Shown one piece after another: positions 1-7,558 of a stretch of 16,158 bases of DNA (positions within the stretch are counted from its first letter, which is position 1; each line of letters opens with the position of its first letter). The notes beneath the pieces are model-generated. The model ran no database searches and was not told the DNA's origin. It worked only from the letters and a program-made list of their open reading frames with translations. The position numbers were made by a program, and so were the translations under genes. The DNA comes from Actinomycetota bacterium. GTDB taxonomy: Bacteria; Actinomycetota; Actinomycetes; Nanopelagicales; Nanopelagicaceae. The DNA is taken from contig CANGCW010000008.1 in NCBI GenBank assembly GCA_947452525.1, positions 1 to 16,158 on the forward strand, read 5' to 3'.

Positions 1-1246
1 CAATGTACTGAACCACGAGAACGGTGCAATCGCATGCGATCATTACCATCGCTGGGAAGAAGATATTGCAAATATGAAATCACTTGGTCTCAAGGGATAT
101 CGCTTCTCTATCTCTTGGTCACGCCTCTTTCCAGATGGCGATGCCAGACGCGAAGAACGCGGCTTCGCCTTTTATGACAAATTAGTTAATGGTTTGCTTG
201 AAGCAGGTATCGAACCTCTCGTCACTCTCTACCACTGGGATCTACCTCAGGCTCTGCAAGATAAGGGTGGTTGGCAGAACCGCGAGACGATCACAGCTTT
301 TGGTGAGTATGCAGCAGCTGTTGCAGAGCACTTCGGTGATCGAATCAAGAAGATCGCAACCGTCAACGAACCTTGGTGCGTTGCCTGGCTCGGCCATGGA
401 CTTGGAGTCCATGCACCTGGAATCAAAGATCGCAGCGCAGCATTTATCGTTGCACACCACACCGTTGTTGCACATGGTGTTGCAGCAAAGCGCGTGAAGG
501 AAGTTAACCCTTCCATTCTTGTCGGTCCAGTGTTGAATCAAGCGAACTATCCGAGTGACGATTCATCTAATCCAGTTCTCTCACGAGCCTCCGATATTTT
601 GGATGCAGCGCAAAATCGATGGTGGATGAGCGCGATCTTTGAAGGCAAGTATCCAGAGATTCTGCACTCAGAGTTCGGAAGCGAATTCGAATCTGCAATT
701 CTTGATGGAGACATGGAGATCGCGCAGTTCAAGAATGATTTCATCGCATTTAATTATTACTTTGATACCCGCGTTGGCGTTGCAGATATTTCAAATCCGG
801 TTGCATTTGATAACTCCGCGCTTCTAGGTCTCCAGATCGACACGATGCCTGAAGGCCCGTTGACCGATATGGGTTGGCCGATTACCCCATCAGGCCTCTC
901 CAACCTCTTGATCCGTTGGACTAAGCAGTATGGTGAGAAATTGCCACCGATCTACATCGCGGAGAATGGCGTCGCATATAGTGATGGACCGAATGCGGAT
1001 GGCGTTATCGAAGATGTGCGGAGAATCGAATACCTTCAGCAGCACCTAGAGGCAGTTCATTTTGCGATTTCTAGCGGCGTCAATGTCGTTGGTTATTATG
1101 AATGGTCGCTGATGGATAACTTCGAATGGTCTCTGGGCTACTCCAAGCGTTTTGGAATTATCCATGTCGATTACGAGAGCCAGAAGAGGACGTTGAAGAA
1201 CTCCGCTCACTGGTACGCAGGTGTGATTGCGACAAACGGGCTGTAA
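1..1246 (+). CDS. GH1 beta-glucosidase, 5' end outside the window
   Basis: This is a glycoside hydrolase family 1 enzyme that would release glucose from the non-reducing end of short beta-glucosides in the cytoplasm. The frame is open from base 2, and upstream codons read ACDHYHRWEEDIANMKSLG, a standard GH1 segment, so the ATG at 74 is internal. About 414 residues are visible. Alignment by eye with the complete GH1 at 4378-5748 suggests some 40-45 N-terminal residues are missing. The acid/base glutamate is in the TVNEPW motif (codon 368-370) and the nucleophile glutamate in YIAENG (codon 962-964). QNRWW and the C-terminal EWSLMDNFEW block are also present. Residue 3 of the nucleophile motif is Ala where many family members have Thr. 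The family call is firm; the exact substrate is inferred from the locus. Confidence 0.95.
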   Translation, partial: NVLNHENGAIACDHYHRWEEDIANMKSLGLKGYRFSISWSRLFPDGDARREERGFAFYDKLVNGLLEAGIEPLVTLYHWDLPQALQDKGGWQNRETITAFGEYAAAVAEHFGDRIKKIATVNEPWCVAWLGHGLGVHAPGIKDRSAAFIVAHHTVVAHGVAAKRVKEVNPSILVGPVLNQANYPSDDSSNPVLSRASDILDAAQNRWWMSAIFEGKYPEILHSEFGSEFESAILDGDMEIAQFKNDFIAFNYYFDTRVGVADISNPVAFDNSALLGLQIDTMPEGPLTDMGWPITPSGLSNLLIRWTKQYGEKLPPIYIAENGVAYSDGPNADGVIEDVRRIEYLQQHLEAVHFAISSGVNVVGYYEWSLMDNFEWSLGYSKRFGIIHVDYESQKRTLKNSAHWYAGVIATNGL

Positions 1247-1316
1247 GCCCTTCTCAGCCCTCAACCCCCGTAGTACCCTTAACGCAGCGTCCAAGAGAAT
1301 TCTTTACTAGATATAT

Positions 1317-1321
1317 AGGAG
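1317..1321 (+). promoter_or_regulatory. Ribosome binding site fixing the GTG start at 1327
   Basis: AGGAG lies five bases before GTG at 1327. It decides the start of the alcohol dehydrogenase. The same frame runs open to an ATG at 1126, but that would overlap the GH1 gene by over 100 bases and has no comparable site. Confidence 0.75.
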
Positions 1322-1326
1322 TTAAA

Positions 1327-2505
1327 GTGGAAAATATCGATGCATTTAACAATCACCTCCCTGTAAAGATTCGCTTCGGCGAGGGCCGCGCCCTTAGCCT
1401 TCCTGCCGAACTTGCTGAGCTTGGTGCGACAAAGGTCTTCCTTATGGTCGATGAAGGCATCGAGAAGTTCAACCCAGCAGCGAAGGCATGCATCGATAAC
1501 CTCGTTGCGACAGCGGGTCTCACAGTCACAACATTTGAAAAGCCTGCCGGCGAACCAACAATTGAGATGGTTGATAACGCAACCGCTGCACTCACAGCGT
1601 CAGGTGCAACTGCACTCGTCGCACTGGGTGGTGGTTCTGTTATTGATACCGCAAAGGCTGCGCGACTCTGTTCACAACTCGGCATAACATTCCGCGAATT
1701 CCAGGAGAAGAAGCCTGCTTATCCAAATCCAACTGTTGCGCTGATTGCGATGCCAACATCTGCAGGAACCGGATCTGAAGTTTCAGGTGGCTCAGTTATA
1801 TCTGACCCTGAAGCTGGCCGTAAGGCGGGAATCGCAAACGGACTTCTCCGCGCACAGGTCGCGATTGTTGATCCAGTACTTACCTATTCAATGCCACCAT
1901 CAATGTCAGCAAACACCGGAATCGATGCGCTTGCTCAAGCAATCGCCGGCATCATTGCAAAGTGCAGCACTCCCGTTGGTGATGCGATTGGCTATGAGGC
2001 AATTCGCATGATGACGCCTGCAATTGTTGCTGCATTTAAGGACGGCAACGATAAGGCCGCTCGCGCAGGCATGGCAGCCGGTTCGATGATGGCTGGTCTA
2101 ACAATGAATATTTCAGATTGCACAGCAGAACACTCACTTGGCCAGGCAATTGGTGGCTTGAAGCATGTGCCTCATGGTCTGACTATCGGACTTGTTCTTG
2201 TCGAGACGCTTACGCGCGAAGCAAAGGTTGTTCCAGCAAAGATGGAGCGCGTTGCAGATGCGATGGGCGTTCCTGATGATGGCAGCAAGGATGGATCACG
2301 TGCAGTGAAGGCTGTTCGTAAGATTCTTGCCCAGCTCCAATTCCCAGTTCTCTCAAGCCTCGGCTTTGTTGAAGCAGATATTGATAACTTGGCGGATATT
2401 GCTCTTGAAGATTACTTTATTACCCAAGCGCCAACACCGTGGAGCAAGGCTGAAGTTGTCGAGGCATTCATCTCTGCACTCAACCTTAAGGAACGCGTCG
2501 CTTAA
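1327..2505 (+). CDS. Iron-type (group III) alcohol dehydrogenase
   Basis: The product is a 392-residue NAD(P)-dependent alcohol dehydrogenase of the Fe-ADH superfamily, a usual length. The nucleotide-binding motif GGGSVIDTAKAAR starts near residue 101, followed by MPTSAGTGSEVS around 143-153. Three of the four classical metal ligands are visible: Asp200 in NTGIDALAQAI, His269 in AEHSLGQ, and His283 in VPHG. The fourth, normally His four residues after the Asp, is Gln204; the His usually found four residues after the third ligand is Gln273. The start is GTG with a good Shine-Dalgarno site. The gene follows the truncated GH1 gene after 80 bases in the same direction and could be co-transcribed. 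Substrate is unknown; a link to glucan breakdown is not evident beyond position. Confidence 0.9.
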   Translation: MENIDAFNNHLPVKIRFGEGRALSLPAELAELGATKVFLMVDEGIEKFNPAAKACIDNLVATAGLTVTTFEKPAGEPTIEMVDNATAALTASGATALVALGGGSVIDTAKAARLCSQLGITFREFQEKKPAYPNPTVALIAMPTSAGTGSEVSGGSVISDPEAGRKAGIANGLLRAQVAIVDPVLTYSMPPSMSANTGIDALAQAIAGIIAKCSTPVGDAIGYEAIRMMTPAIVAAFKDGNDKAARAGMAAGSMMAGLTMNISDCTAEHSLGQAIGGLKHVPHGLTIGLVLVETLTREAKVVPAKMERVADAMGVPDDGSKDGSRAVKAVRKILAQLQFPVLSSLGFVEADIDNLADIALEDYFITQAPTPWSKAEVVEAFISALNLKERVA

Positions 2506-2570
2506 TCGCGCTCTTTCCGGAGGAAGCAATAGAACTCTAAGTGTGGATCGACGCATTTGAGAAGAGTAGT

Positions 2571-3350
2571 TCAGATTTTTTCGCCAACTCCATCAATAGA
2601 GTAGTGATGGATAGAGTGAATAATGAAGGCGCAAGAGTCGTAGCCATCCACAACATCGCCAGCAAACCAACCACCCATGGCCAAATTGAGAATGAGGTAG
2701 AAAGGTTGATCGAAGGGCCACTGCTTTCCATCTTTGATGACCTGGCGCTTAGTAATTCTGAAGTACTCCTTGCCATCAACAATCCACGCTATCCACTCCG
2801 GAAGCCATTCGATGGAGTACGTATGACGCTCAGAGGAAAGTGGCTTTTCGGCTTGAATTGCCCCGGTGATGCCATCATTTCCGCAATATTCGGGGCCATG
2901 CAGCGTTCCTCTGATCTCAGTTGGTCGGTTGCCAGCACCTTCAAAGATATCAATCTCACCACAGTGCGGCCAGGTCACATCTTTGAGATTTGCGCCAAGC
3001 ATCCAAATGGCGGGCCAACTCCCGCCACCAATGGGTGCCTGCGCATCGAAGTCAAACCGCCCGTAACGGAAATTCACCTTATCAGCAGTATGAATCTTGC
3101 TGCTCACCCACTCAGCCCGGCCATAGTAGGCAGCTGGTGCGGTGGCGTGATCAGTCCGTTCGGCCGTCAGCGTTAGCCCATTAGCAACGCGCGCCTGATC
3201 ACGCGTGTAGAACTCCTTCTCTTGGTTACCCCAGCCCGGGATTCCTGCCTCAGTTCCATCACCCAAATCGAAGTTCCAGATATTTGGATCAGGTCGTGAA
3301 TCTTCAGTGGCGTCGAAGTTCTCACTCCAGAGCAATTCGTAGTGCGTCAT
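2571..3350 (-). CDS. GH16 beta-1,3-glucanase without a signal peptide (probably cytoplasmic)
   Basis: This 259-residue protein is a single GH16 catalytic domain of the laminarinase type. The active-site motif CGEIDIFE places the nucleophile at Glu132, the helper at Asp134 and the acid/base at Glu137. GWGNQEKEFYT (around 39-49), GGGSWPAIWMLG (108-119) and LNLAMGGWFAGD (221-232) match the laminarinase pattern. The protein begins MTHYELLWSENF, so the catalytic fold starts almost at residue 4 and there is no export signal. Its ATG overlaps the stop of the LacI gene (ATGA at 3347-3350), so translation is likely coupled. It closely resembles the secreted GH16 at 8962-9837. Family knowledge says such enzymes cut internal beta-1,3 bonds; the cytoplasmic role on imported oligosaccharides is inferred. 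Confidence 0.93.
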   Translation of the reverse strand: MTHYELLWSENFDATEDSRPDPNIWNFDLGDGTEAGIPGWGNQEKEFYTRDQARVANGLTLTAERTDHATAPAAYYGRAEWVSSKIHTADKVNFRYGRFDFDAQAPIGGGSWPAIWMLGANLKDVTWPHCGEIDIFEGAGNRPTEIRGTLHGPEYCGNDGITGAIQAEKPLSSERHTYSIEWLPEWIAWIVDGKEYFRITKRQVIKDGKQWPFDQPFYLILNLAMGGWFAGDVVDGYDSCAFIIHSIHHYSIDGVGEKI

Positions 3351-4351
3351 GAGGACCGTGAGGATTCTCGGACGATAAGTTCGAGTGGCAAGCTGACATT
3401 CACAAGGCGCTCATTACTAGGCAGCATCAATTGACGGGCTACCTCGCTACCCAACATACGAGAGGGTTGCGCAACAGTTGAAAGTGGCGGCTTACTCGTC
3501 TTTGAGAGGTCGGTGCCATCAAAACCAACAACCCTGACATCGGCAGGAATTCCGTAGCCCATCTCTTGTAGGGTTTCCATAGCTCCAAGTCCGGTCAGGT
3601 CATTTGCTGCGAAGAGGCCATCCAAATCATCATACTTGTTGAGGTATTTGGTGAGTACTCGTTGAGCAGTCTCACGAGAGTAATCGCCCTCGATAATATT
3701 CCGTTCCTTTACCTTAAGGCCTGCCCGTTTATGAGCATTTCTATATCCTTGCAGGCGCTCGCGTGAAGATTCAACAGTGAGGTCACCAGAAATATGGAGA
3801 ATATTCCTACACCCCTGTTCGATGAGATGTTGTGTAGCGATCTCACCGCCGATGACGTTATCAACACCAACATAGGTGAAGCGTGAAGACTCACCTTGGC
3901 GGCCGCCGAAGACAATTCGCATCTGCTTTGGAACTAACTTCTCCAGGACTTTAATGTCATGGTGCCACCCAAAGATTGCGATTGCATCGTAGTTTCCGCG
4001 GATAAGTGCTTTAACTAAATCGTTATCGGGTTCGCTCTTCGCATGAAAAAAAAGAACGGGGTGTTGGTTATGGGAGGCGGCATATGAGATAAATCCGTCG
4101 ACAACTAACTTCCAAAAGGGATTGGAGAAGAACTCATCACTAGATTCTTCTAACACGAGGGCGAGTGAACCGCCACTTCCGCCAGCCAACTTTCGAGCAT
4201 TAAGATTCGGTTCGTAATTGAGTTTCTTGATGATTGCTTCAACTTTAGTTCGCGTCTCTTCTGTTACCGAGGCAGTGCCATTCATCACGCGAGAGACAGT
4301 TGCCTTACTTACGCCAGCCTTAGCTGCCACCTCTTCAATGGTGTATTTCAT
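3347..4351 (-). CDS. LacI-family transcriptional regulator
   Basis: The protein has 334 residues, a typical LacI-family length. An N-terminal helix-turn-helix (residues about 4-23, with AGVSKATVSRVMNG) is followed by the hinge NARKLAGG near 51-58. The periplasmic-binding-protein-like sensor domain fills the rest and ends at VRESSRSS. The hinge leucine in ARKLA is the family residue that inserts into a central CG step of a palindromic operator; three such palindromes occur in this window (8890, 15028, 15133). The gene sits inside the transporter/hydrolase operon, 26 bases after the GH1 gene and overlapping the next GH16 gene by four bases, so it is probably autoregulated. A ligand such as a laminari-oligosaccharide or glucose derivative is inferred only from context. 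Confidence 0.95.
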   Translation of the reverse strand: MKYTIEEVAAKAGVSKATVSRVMNGTASVTEETRTKVEAIIKKLNYEPNLNARKLAGGSGGSLALVLEESSDEFFSNPFWKLVVDGFISYAASHNQHPVLFFHAKSEPDNDLVKALIRGNYDAIAIFGWHHDIKVLEKLVPKQMRIVFGGRQGESSRFTYVGVDNVIGGEIATQHLIEQGCRNILHISGDLTVESSRERLQGYRNAHKRAGLKVKERNIIEGDYSRETAQRVLTKYLNKYDDLDGLFAANDLTGLGAMETLQEMGYGIPADVRVVGFDGTDLSKTSKPPLSTVAQPSRMLGSEVARQLMLPSNERLVNVSLPLELIVRESSRSS

Positions 4352-4377
4352 TGAATCACCTACAGTCAGCTAGGGGT

Positions 4378-5748
4378 TCAGAGTGATTGATTGTTAAGGA
4401 TAATCTCTCTGTACCTGTGGTAGCTAAGTTTAGGAATTCTCTCTTGGGATTCAAAATCTACGTAAATAAGCCCAAAACGCTTGGAGTAGCCCTCGGCCCA
4501 CTCAAAATTATCAAAGAGCGACCAGGCAAAGTAGCCCTGAACTGGCACACCCTTCTCAATTGCCTCTTGAACGCTCTTGATGTGCGCATTTAGATAGTCG
4601 ACGCGACGATGATCTTCAACTACGCCCTCCGCATTAGGGCCATCGTTGTATGCAGCTCCATTTTCATGGATATATAGGCATGAGATGGTTGGCCAGTCGC
4701 GGTGAATTCGCTCCAAAAGCAAGCGAAGTCCATCCGGTGTGACTGGCCAATCAAAATCAGTTCGGCTGTTGAAGTACTTTGCCGGCAACTCAGTATTTGC
4801 TACACGCTTGATGGGATAGGGGCTATGAAGATCCATTGAGACATCTGTAGTGCGGGCTTTACCCACGAATCCATCCGTGTAGTAGTTGATCCCAATAAAA
4901 TCGGGATCAACTTTCAAGATGAACTCATCGCCAGGCTGTATAAATTGCGAGAGCAGACTTCCATACTCAGCAGCCAGGTTCGCTGGGTATTTTCCGGTTG
5001 TGAGTGCATCAAGCCACCAACGATTCTGGTTTGCATCCACCAGTTCATAAATCTCTTTAACCTCTGGGTCGGTTGAATCCGTGTGCAGTGTGGTCATATT
5101 GAGAGTAATACCCACTTTGGCATCTGGTTGGATTTCCTTGATCGCCCGAGTTCCCAGACCATGAGCTAGTGCAGTGTGGTGAGCCGCAGCGATTGCTTTT
5201 TCTGCGTTTTTCACACCAGGCGCGTGAATTCCAAGGTAATACCCGAGAAAGCTTGTGCACCATGGTTCATTAAGGGTTGACCACTGTGTGACGCGATCAC
5301 CAAAGTGCTCGGCGCAGACGCGCGCGTACTTTTCAAAGGCGAAGGCGGTTTGGCGGTTAGCCCAGCCACCAGCATCCTCTAAATACTGAGGCAGATCCCA
5401 GTGATAGAGAGTGATGACCGGTTCGATATGGTTATCAATAAGTAGGTTGATCAGTCGGTTATAAAAATCAATACCTTGATGCTCAAGCACCTCTCCGGAA
5501 TTTGGAAAGAGGCGAGGCCAGGCAAGGGAAAAGCGATATGAGTTAATACCAAGATCGCTCATCATCTTTACATCTTCTTCAATGCGATTAAAGTGATCAA
5601 TCGCTACATCTCCGTTATCGCCGTCTTTGACCTTGCCGGGTGTCTTCGCAAAGGTATCCCAGATGCTGACTCCACGATTTCCTTGATTTACTGCGCCTTC
5701 GATCTGATAACTGGATGTTGCTGCACCCCAGAGGAAATCTTGACTCAT
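4378..5748 (-). CDS. GH1 beta-glucosidase, complete
   Basis: This is a 456-residue, full-length GH1 enzyme starting MSQDFLWGAATSSYQIEGA, the canonical N-terminus, with no signal peptide, so it acts in the cytoplasm. The acid/base glutamate is Glu161 (STLNEPW) and the nucleophile is Glu362 in YIHENG; His replaces the commoner Thr before the nucleophile. The glucose-binding block FDNFEW is near the C-terminus. The ATG overlaps the stop of the MalG-type permease gene (ATGA, 5745-5748), which ties it to import. It is a paralogue of the truncated GH1 at the window start. It would remove glucose from imported beta-glucan oligosaccharides; linkage preference cannot be read from the sequence. Confidence 0.97.
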   Translation of the reverse strand: MSQDFLWGAATSSYQIEGAVNQGNRGVSIWDTFAKTPGKVKDGDNGDVAIDHFNRIEEDVKMMSDLGINSYRFSLAWPRLFPNSGEVLEHQGIDFYNRLINLLIDNHIEPVITLYHWDLPQYLEDAGGWANRQTAFAFEKYARVCAEHFGDRVTQWSTLNEPWCTSFLGYYLGIHAPGVKNAEKAIAAAHHTALAHGLGTRAIKEIQPDAKVGITLNMTTLHTDSTDPEVKEIYELVDANQNRWWLDALTTGKYPANLAAEYGSLLSQFIQPGDEFILKVDPDFIGINYYTDGFVGKARTTDVSMDLHSPYPIKRVANTELPAKYFNSRTDFDWPVTPDGLRLLLERIHRDWPTISCLYIHENGAAYNDGPNAEGVVEDHRRVDYLNAHIKSVQEAIEKGVPVQGYFAWSLFDNFEWAEGYSKRFGLIYVDFESQERIPKLSYHRYREIILNNQSL

Positions 5749-6614
5749 CCTTTAACCGCTCCATCCATGATTCCCGAGACTAACCGACGACCAACGAAGA
5801 TGAATAAAATAAGTAGTGGCAAGGTAGCCATGAAAGCGCCACACATTTTGAGAGCGTAATCGACAGTGTAGGTACCATTTAGTTGATTTACGGCTACTTG
5901 AATAGTAAATCGCTTCGGAGAATTTAAGACCAGGCTTGGCCACAAGAAGTCATTCCATGTGCCAAGGAAAGAGAAGAGACCGAGCACCAAGGCGCTTGGG
6001 GCGATAATGGGCACCACGACACTTCGGTAGATGCGGAAATTCGTTCCACCATCAATCTTCGCTGCTTCTAAGAGTTCATTTGGTATCTGGGCATCGATGA
6101 TCTGTCGCATCCAGAAGACTCCAAATGCGCCAATCATGGATGGAATGACGATTGCCTTGAAGTCGTTAATCCAATGGAAAAAGTCAGCCATCATGATGTA
6201 CAAGACAACGATTCCCAGTTGAGCCGGAAGCATCATGGTGCCGATGATTACAACGAGTGAGGCACGCTTCCCAGGAAATGCTAACTTCGCGTAGGCATAG
6301 CCAGCCATGGTGCAGAAGAAGACTTGAGATGCGGCAACTACAAGGGCGATAAGAGCAGTATTAACTAGAGCATTTGTGAGCGGGACTGCGGCATAAACCG
6401 CTTTTAGCTCTTTGAAGAAATTTGGTCCTGGAACCAATGATGGCGGAATCTTGGAAATCTCCGCGTTGCTATTGGAGGCAACAACGAAGAGCCAATAAAG
6501 CGGAAAGATAGAGAGAAAGGCGAAGATAGCCAGGGCCAGATAGGAAAAGCGTGAAACCTTTCGCTTCTTCTTATCAGTCCGAGGACCGGTAAACCATTCT
6601 AGGAGTGGGCTCAT
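5745..6614 (-). CDS. ABC sugar transporter permease, MalG type
   Basis: This 289-residue inner-membrane permease belongs to the CUT1 carbohydrate uptake family. A basic N-terminal cytoplasmic stretch (KKKRK near 15-19) precedes a first membrane segment at about 24-46. Further hydrophobic segments lie near 82-104, 118-142, 152-170, 203-226 and 256-275, giving the usual six. The EAA loop that docks the ATPase is visible at about 183-204 (EAAKIDGGTNFRIYRS). It starts two bases after the stop of the MalF-type gene and overlaps the GH1 gene. Together with its partner it would form the channel for oligosaccharides delivered by the binding protein. Confidence 0.95.
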   Translation of the reverse strand: MSPLLEWFTGPRTDKKKRKVSRFSYLALAIFAFLSIFPLYWLFVVASNSNAEISKIPPSLVPGPNFFKELKAVYAAVPLTNALVNTALIALVVAASQVFFCTMAGYAYAKLAFPGKRASLVVIIGTMMLPAQLGIVVLYIMMADFFHWINDFKAIVIPSMIGAFGVFWMRQIIDAQIPNELLEAAKIDGGTNFRIYRSVVVPIIAPSALVLGLFSFLGTWNDFLWPSLVLNSPKRFTIQVAVNQLNGTYTVDYALKMCGAFMATLPLLILFIFVGRRLVSGIMDGAVKG

Positions 6615-6616
6615 TG

Positions 6617-7540
6617 CTATGAATCACTTCCTGAGATTTTTCGTGTCACTAAGAAGTTGACACCAGAGATAACGATTGTTAGTAGTGTGATTGCGACTCC
6701 AATGGCTGCCGCATACCCAAGCTTATTATTTTGAATGATCTGCTCGTAAAGATAGAGAGCGAGAGTGGAGAACTGACGACTATCGCCACCCTGCACACCG
6801 CCATAGGTAAGAGGTTCCAAGAAGGTCTGCAATCCTCCAATAGTCCCGACGATGAGCATGAATGTCAGGGTGTTCTTTAATTGAGGAATGGTGACATACC
6901 GGAATTGCTGCCACTTAGAGGCACCATCAAGTGAAGCAGATTCGTACAAATCGCGTGGGATAGAGAGCATAGAAGAGAGATAAATGAGGCTTGCGTATCC
7001 AAGATTGCGATAAATAATCATGCAGGCAATCGCGATATGGCTTGGGATTGTTTGGCCAACCCAATTGACGTTATGTATTCCAATATGGGAGAGCCCAAGG
7101 TAATGCATAGCTACGTTGACCATGCCGTAGTTCTGACCAAAGAGTTCGGAGAAGATAATTGCAACCGAGAGAATTGATGTCACCCACGGGACAAGCAGAA
7201 TGGTTCGCCAGAAGACTTTGAATCGGAGAGCCGGATTGGCAAGAAAGTTGGCCAACAGCAGCGCGAGAATTGTTTGAGGAAGGAAGGAGAAGAGAAAGAT
7301 CGAGAAAGTGTTGCGCACCGCTCTGTAGAAATAGGGATCTGTGAAGAGGTTCCGAAAGTTATCAAGACCGATGAAATTGTGGCCTGCAAGTGGATCCCAG
7401 TGAAAGAACGAAACGTAAACAGTAAAGAGGATTGGAAGTAGCCCAAAAATTCCAAAGATGATGAAGAAGGGGGAGACGTATGCCAGCCCCCATCTATCAC
7501 CCTTGTTCTTAGGTGCTACTGCACGCTTCGTTCTGCTCAT
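6617..7540 (-). CDS. ABC sugar transporter permease, MalF type
   Basis: The product is a 307-residue CUT1-family permease. The charged N-terminus is followed by a membrane segment at about 19-41 and five more hydrophobic stretches (near 79-101, 109-133, 167-191, 222-243 and 275-298). The EAA loop reads ESASLDGASKWQQFRYVTIP at about 200-219, so Ser replaces one canonical Ala. HWDPLAGHNFIGLDNF near residues 47-62 is characteristic of sugar permeases. The gene begins 18 bases after the binding-protein gene and ends two bases before the MalG-type gene. It should pair with that protein. Confidence 0.95.
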   Translation of the reverse strand: MSRTKRAVAPKNKGDRWGLAYVSPFFIIFGIFGLLPILFTVYVSFFHWDPLAGHNFIGLDNFRNLFTDPYFYRAVRNTFSIFLFSFLPQTILALLLANFLANPALRFKVFWRTILLVPWVTSILSVAIIFSELFGQNYGMVNVAMHYLGLSHIGIHNVNWVGQTIPSHIAIACMIIYRNLGYASLIYLSSMLSIPRDLYESASLDGASKWQQFRYVTIPQLKNTLTFMLIVGTIGGLQTFLEPLTYGGVQGGDSRQFSTLALYLYEQIIQNNKLGYAAAIGVAITLLTIVISGVNFLVTRKISGSDS

Positions 7541-7558
7541 CGGGTCAGTGCCTATCAG

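Noticed and set aside
1126..1326. N-terminal extension of the alcohol dehydrogenase frame to ATG 1126
   Set aside because: It overlaps the GH1 gene by over 100 bases, adds residues not expected in the family, and lacks a ribosome site; GTG 1327 has AGGAG at good spacing.
1247..1326. Separate promoter for the alcohol dehydrogenase
   Set aside because: TTAACG and TTTACT at about 18 bases spacing can be drawn, but the start would fall on the ribosome site and the match is poor; read-through from the GH1 gene is equally likely.
2506..2570. Possible bidirectional terminator between convergent genes (TTTCC-GGA-GGAAG)
   Set aside because: The stem is only five pairs with one wobble and no T run follows, so it does not support a terminator call.
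2541..3176. A 211-codon open frame on the plus strand opposite the GH16 gene
   Set aside because: It is antisense to a gene with full catalytic motifs, shows no recognisable protein pattern, and is explained by codon use on the other strand.
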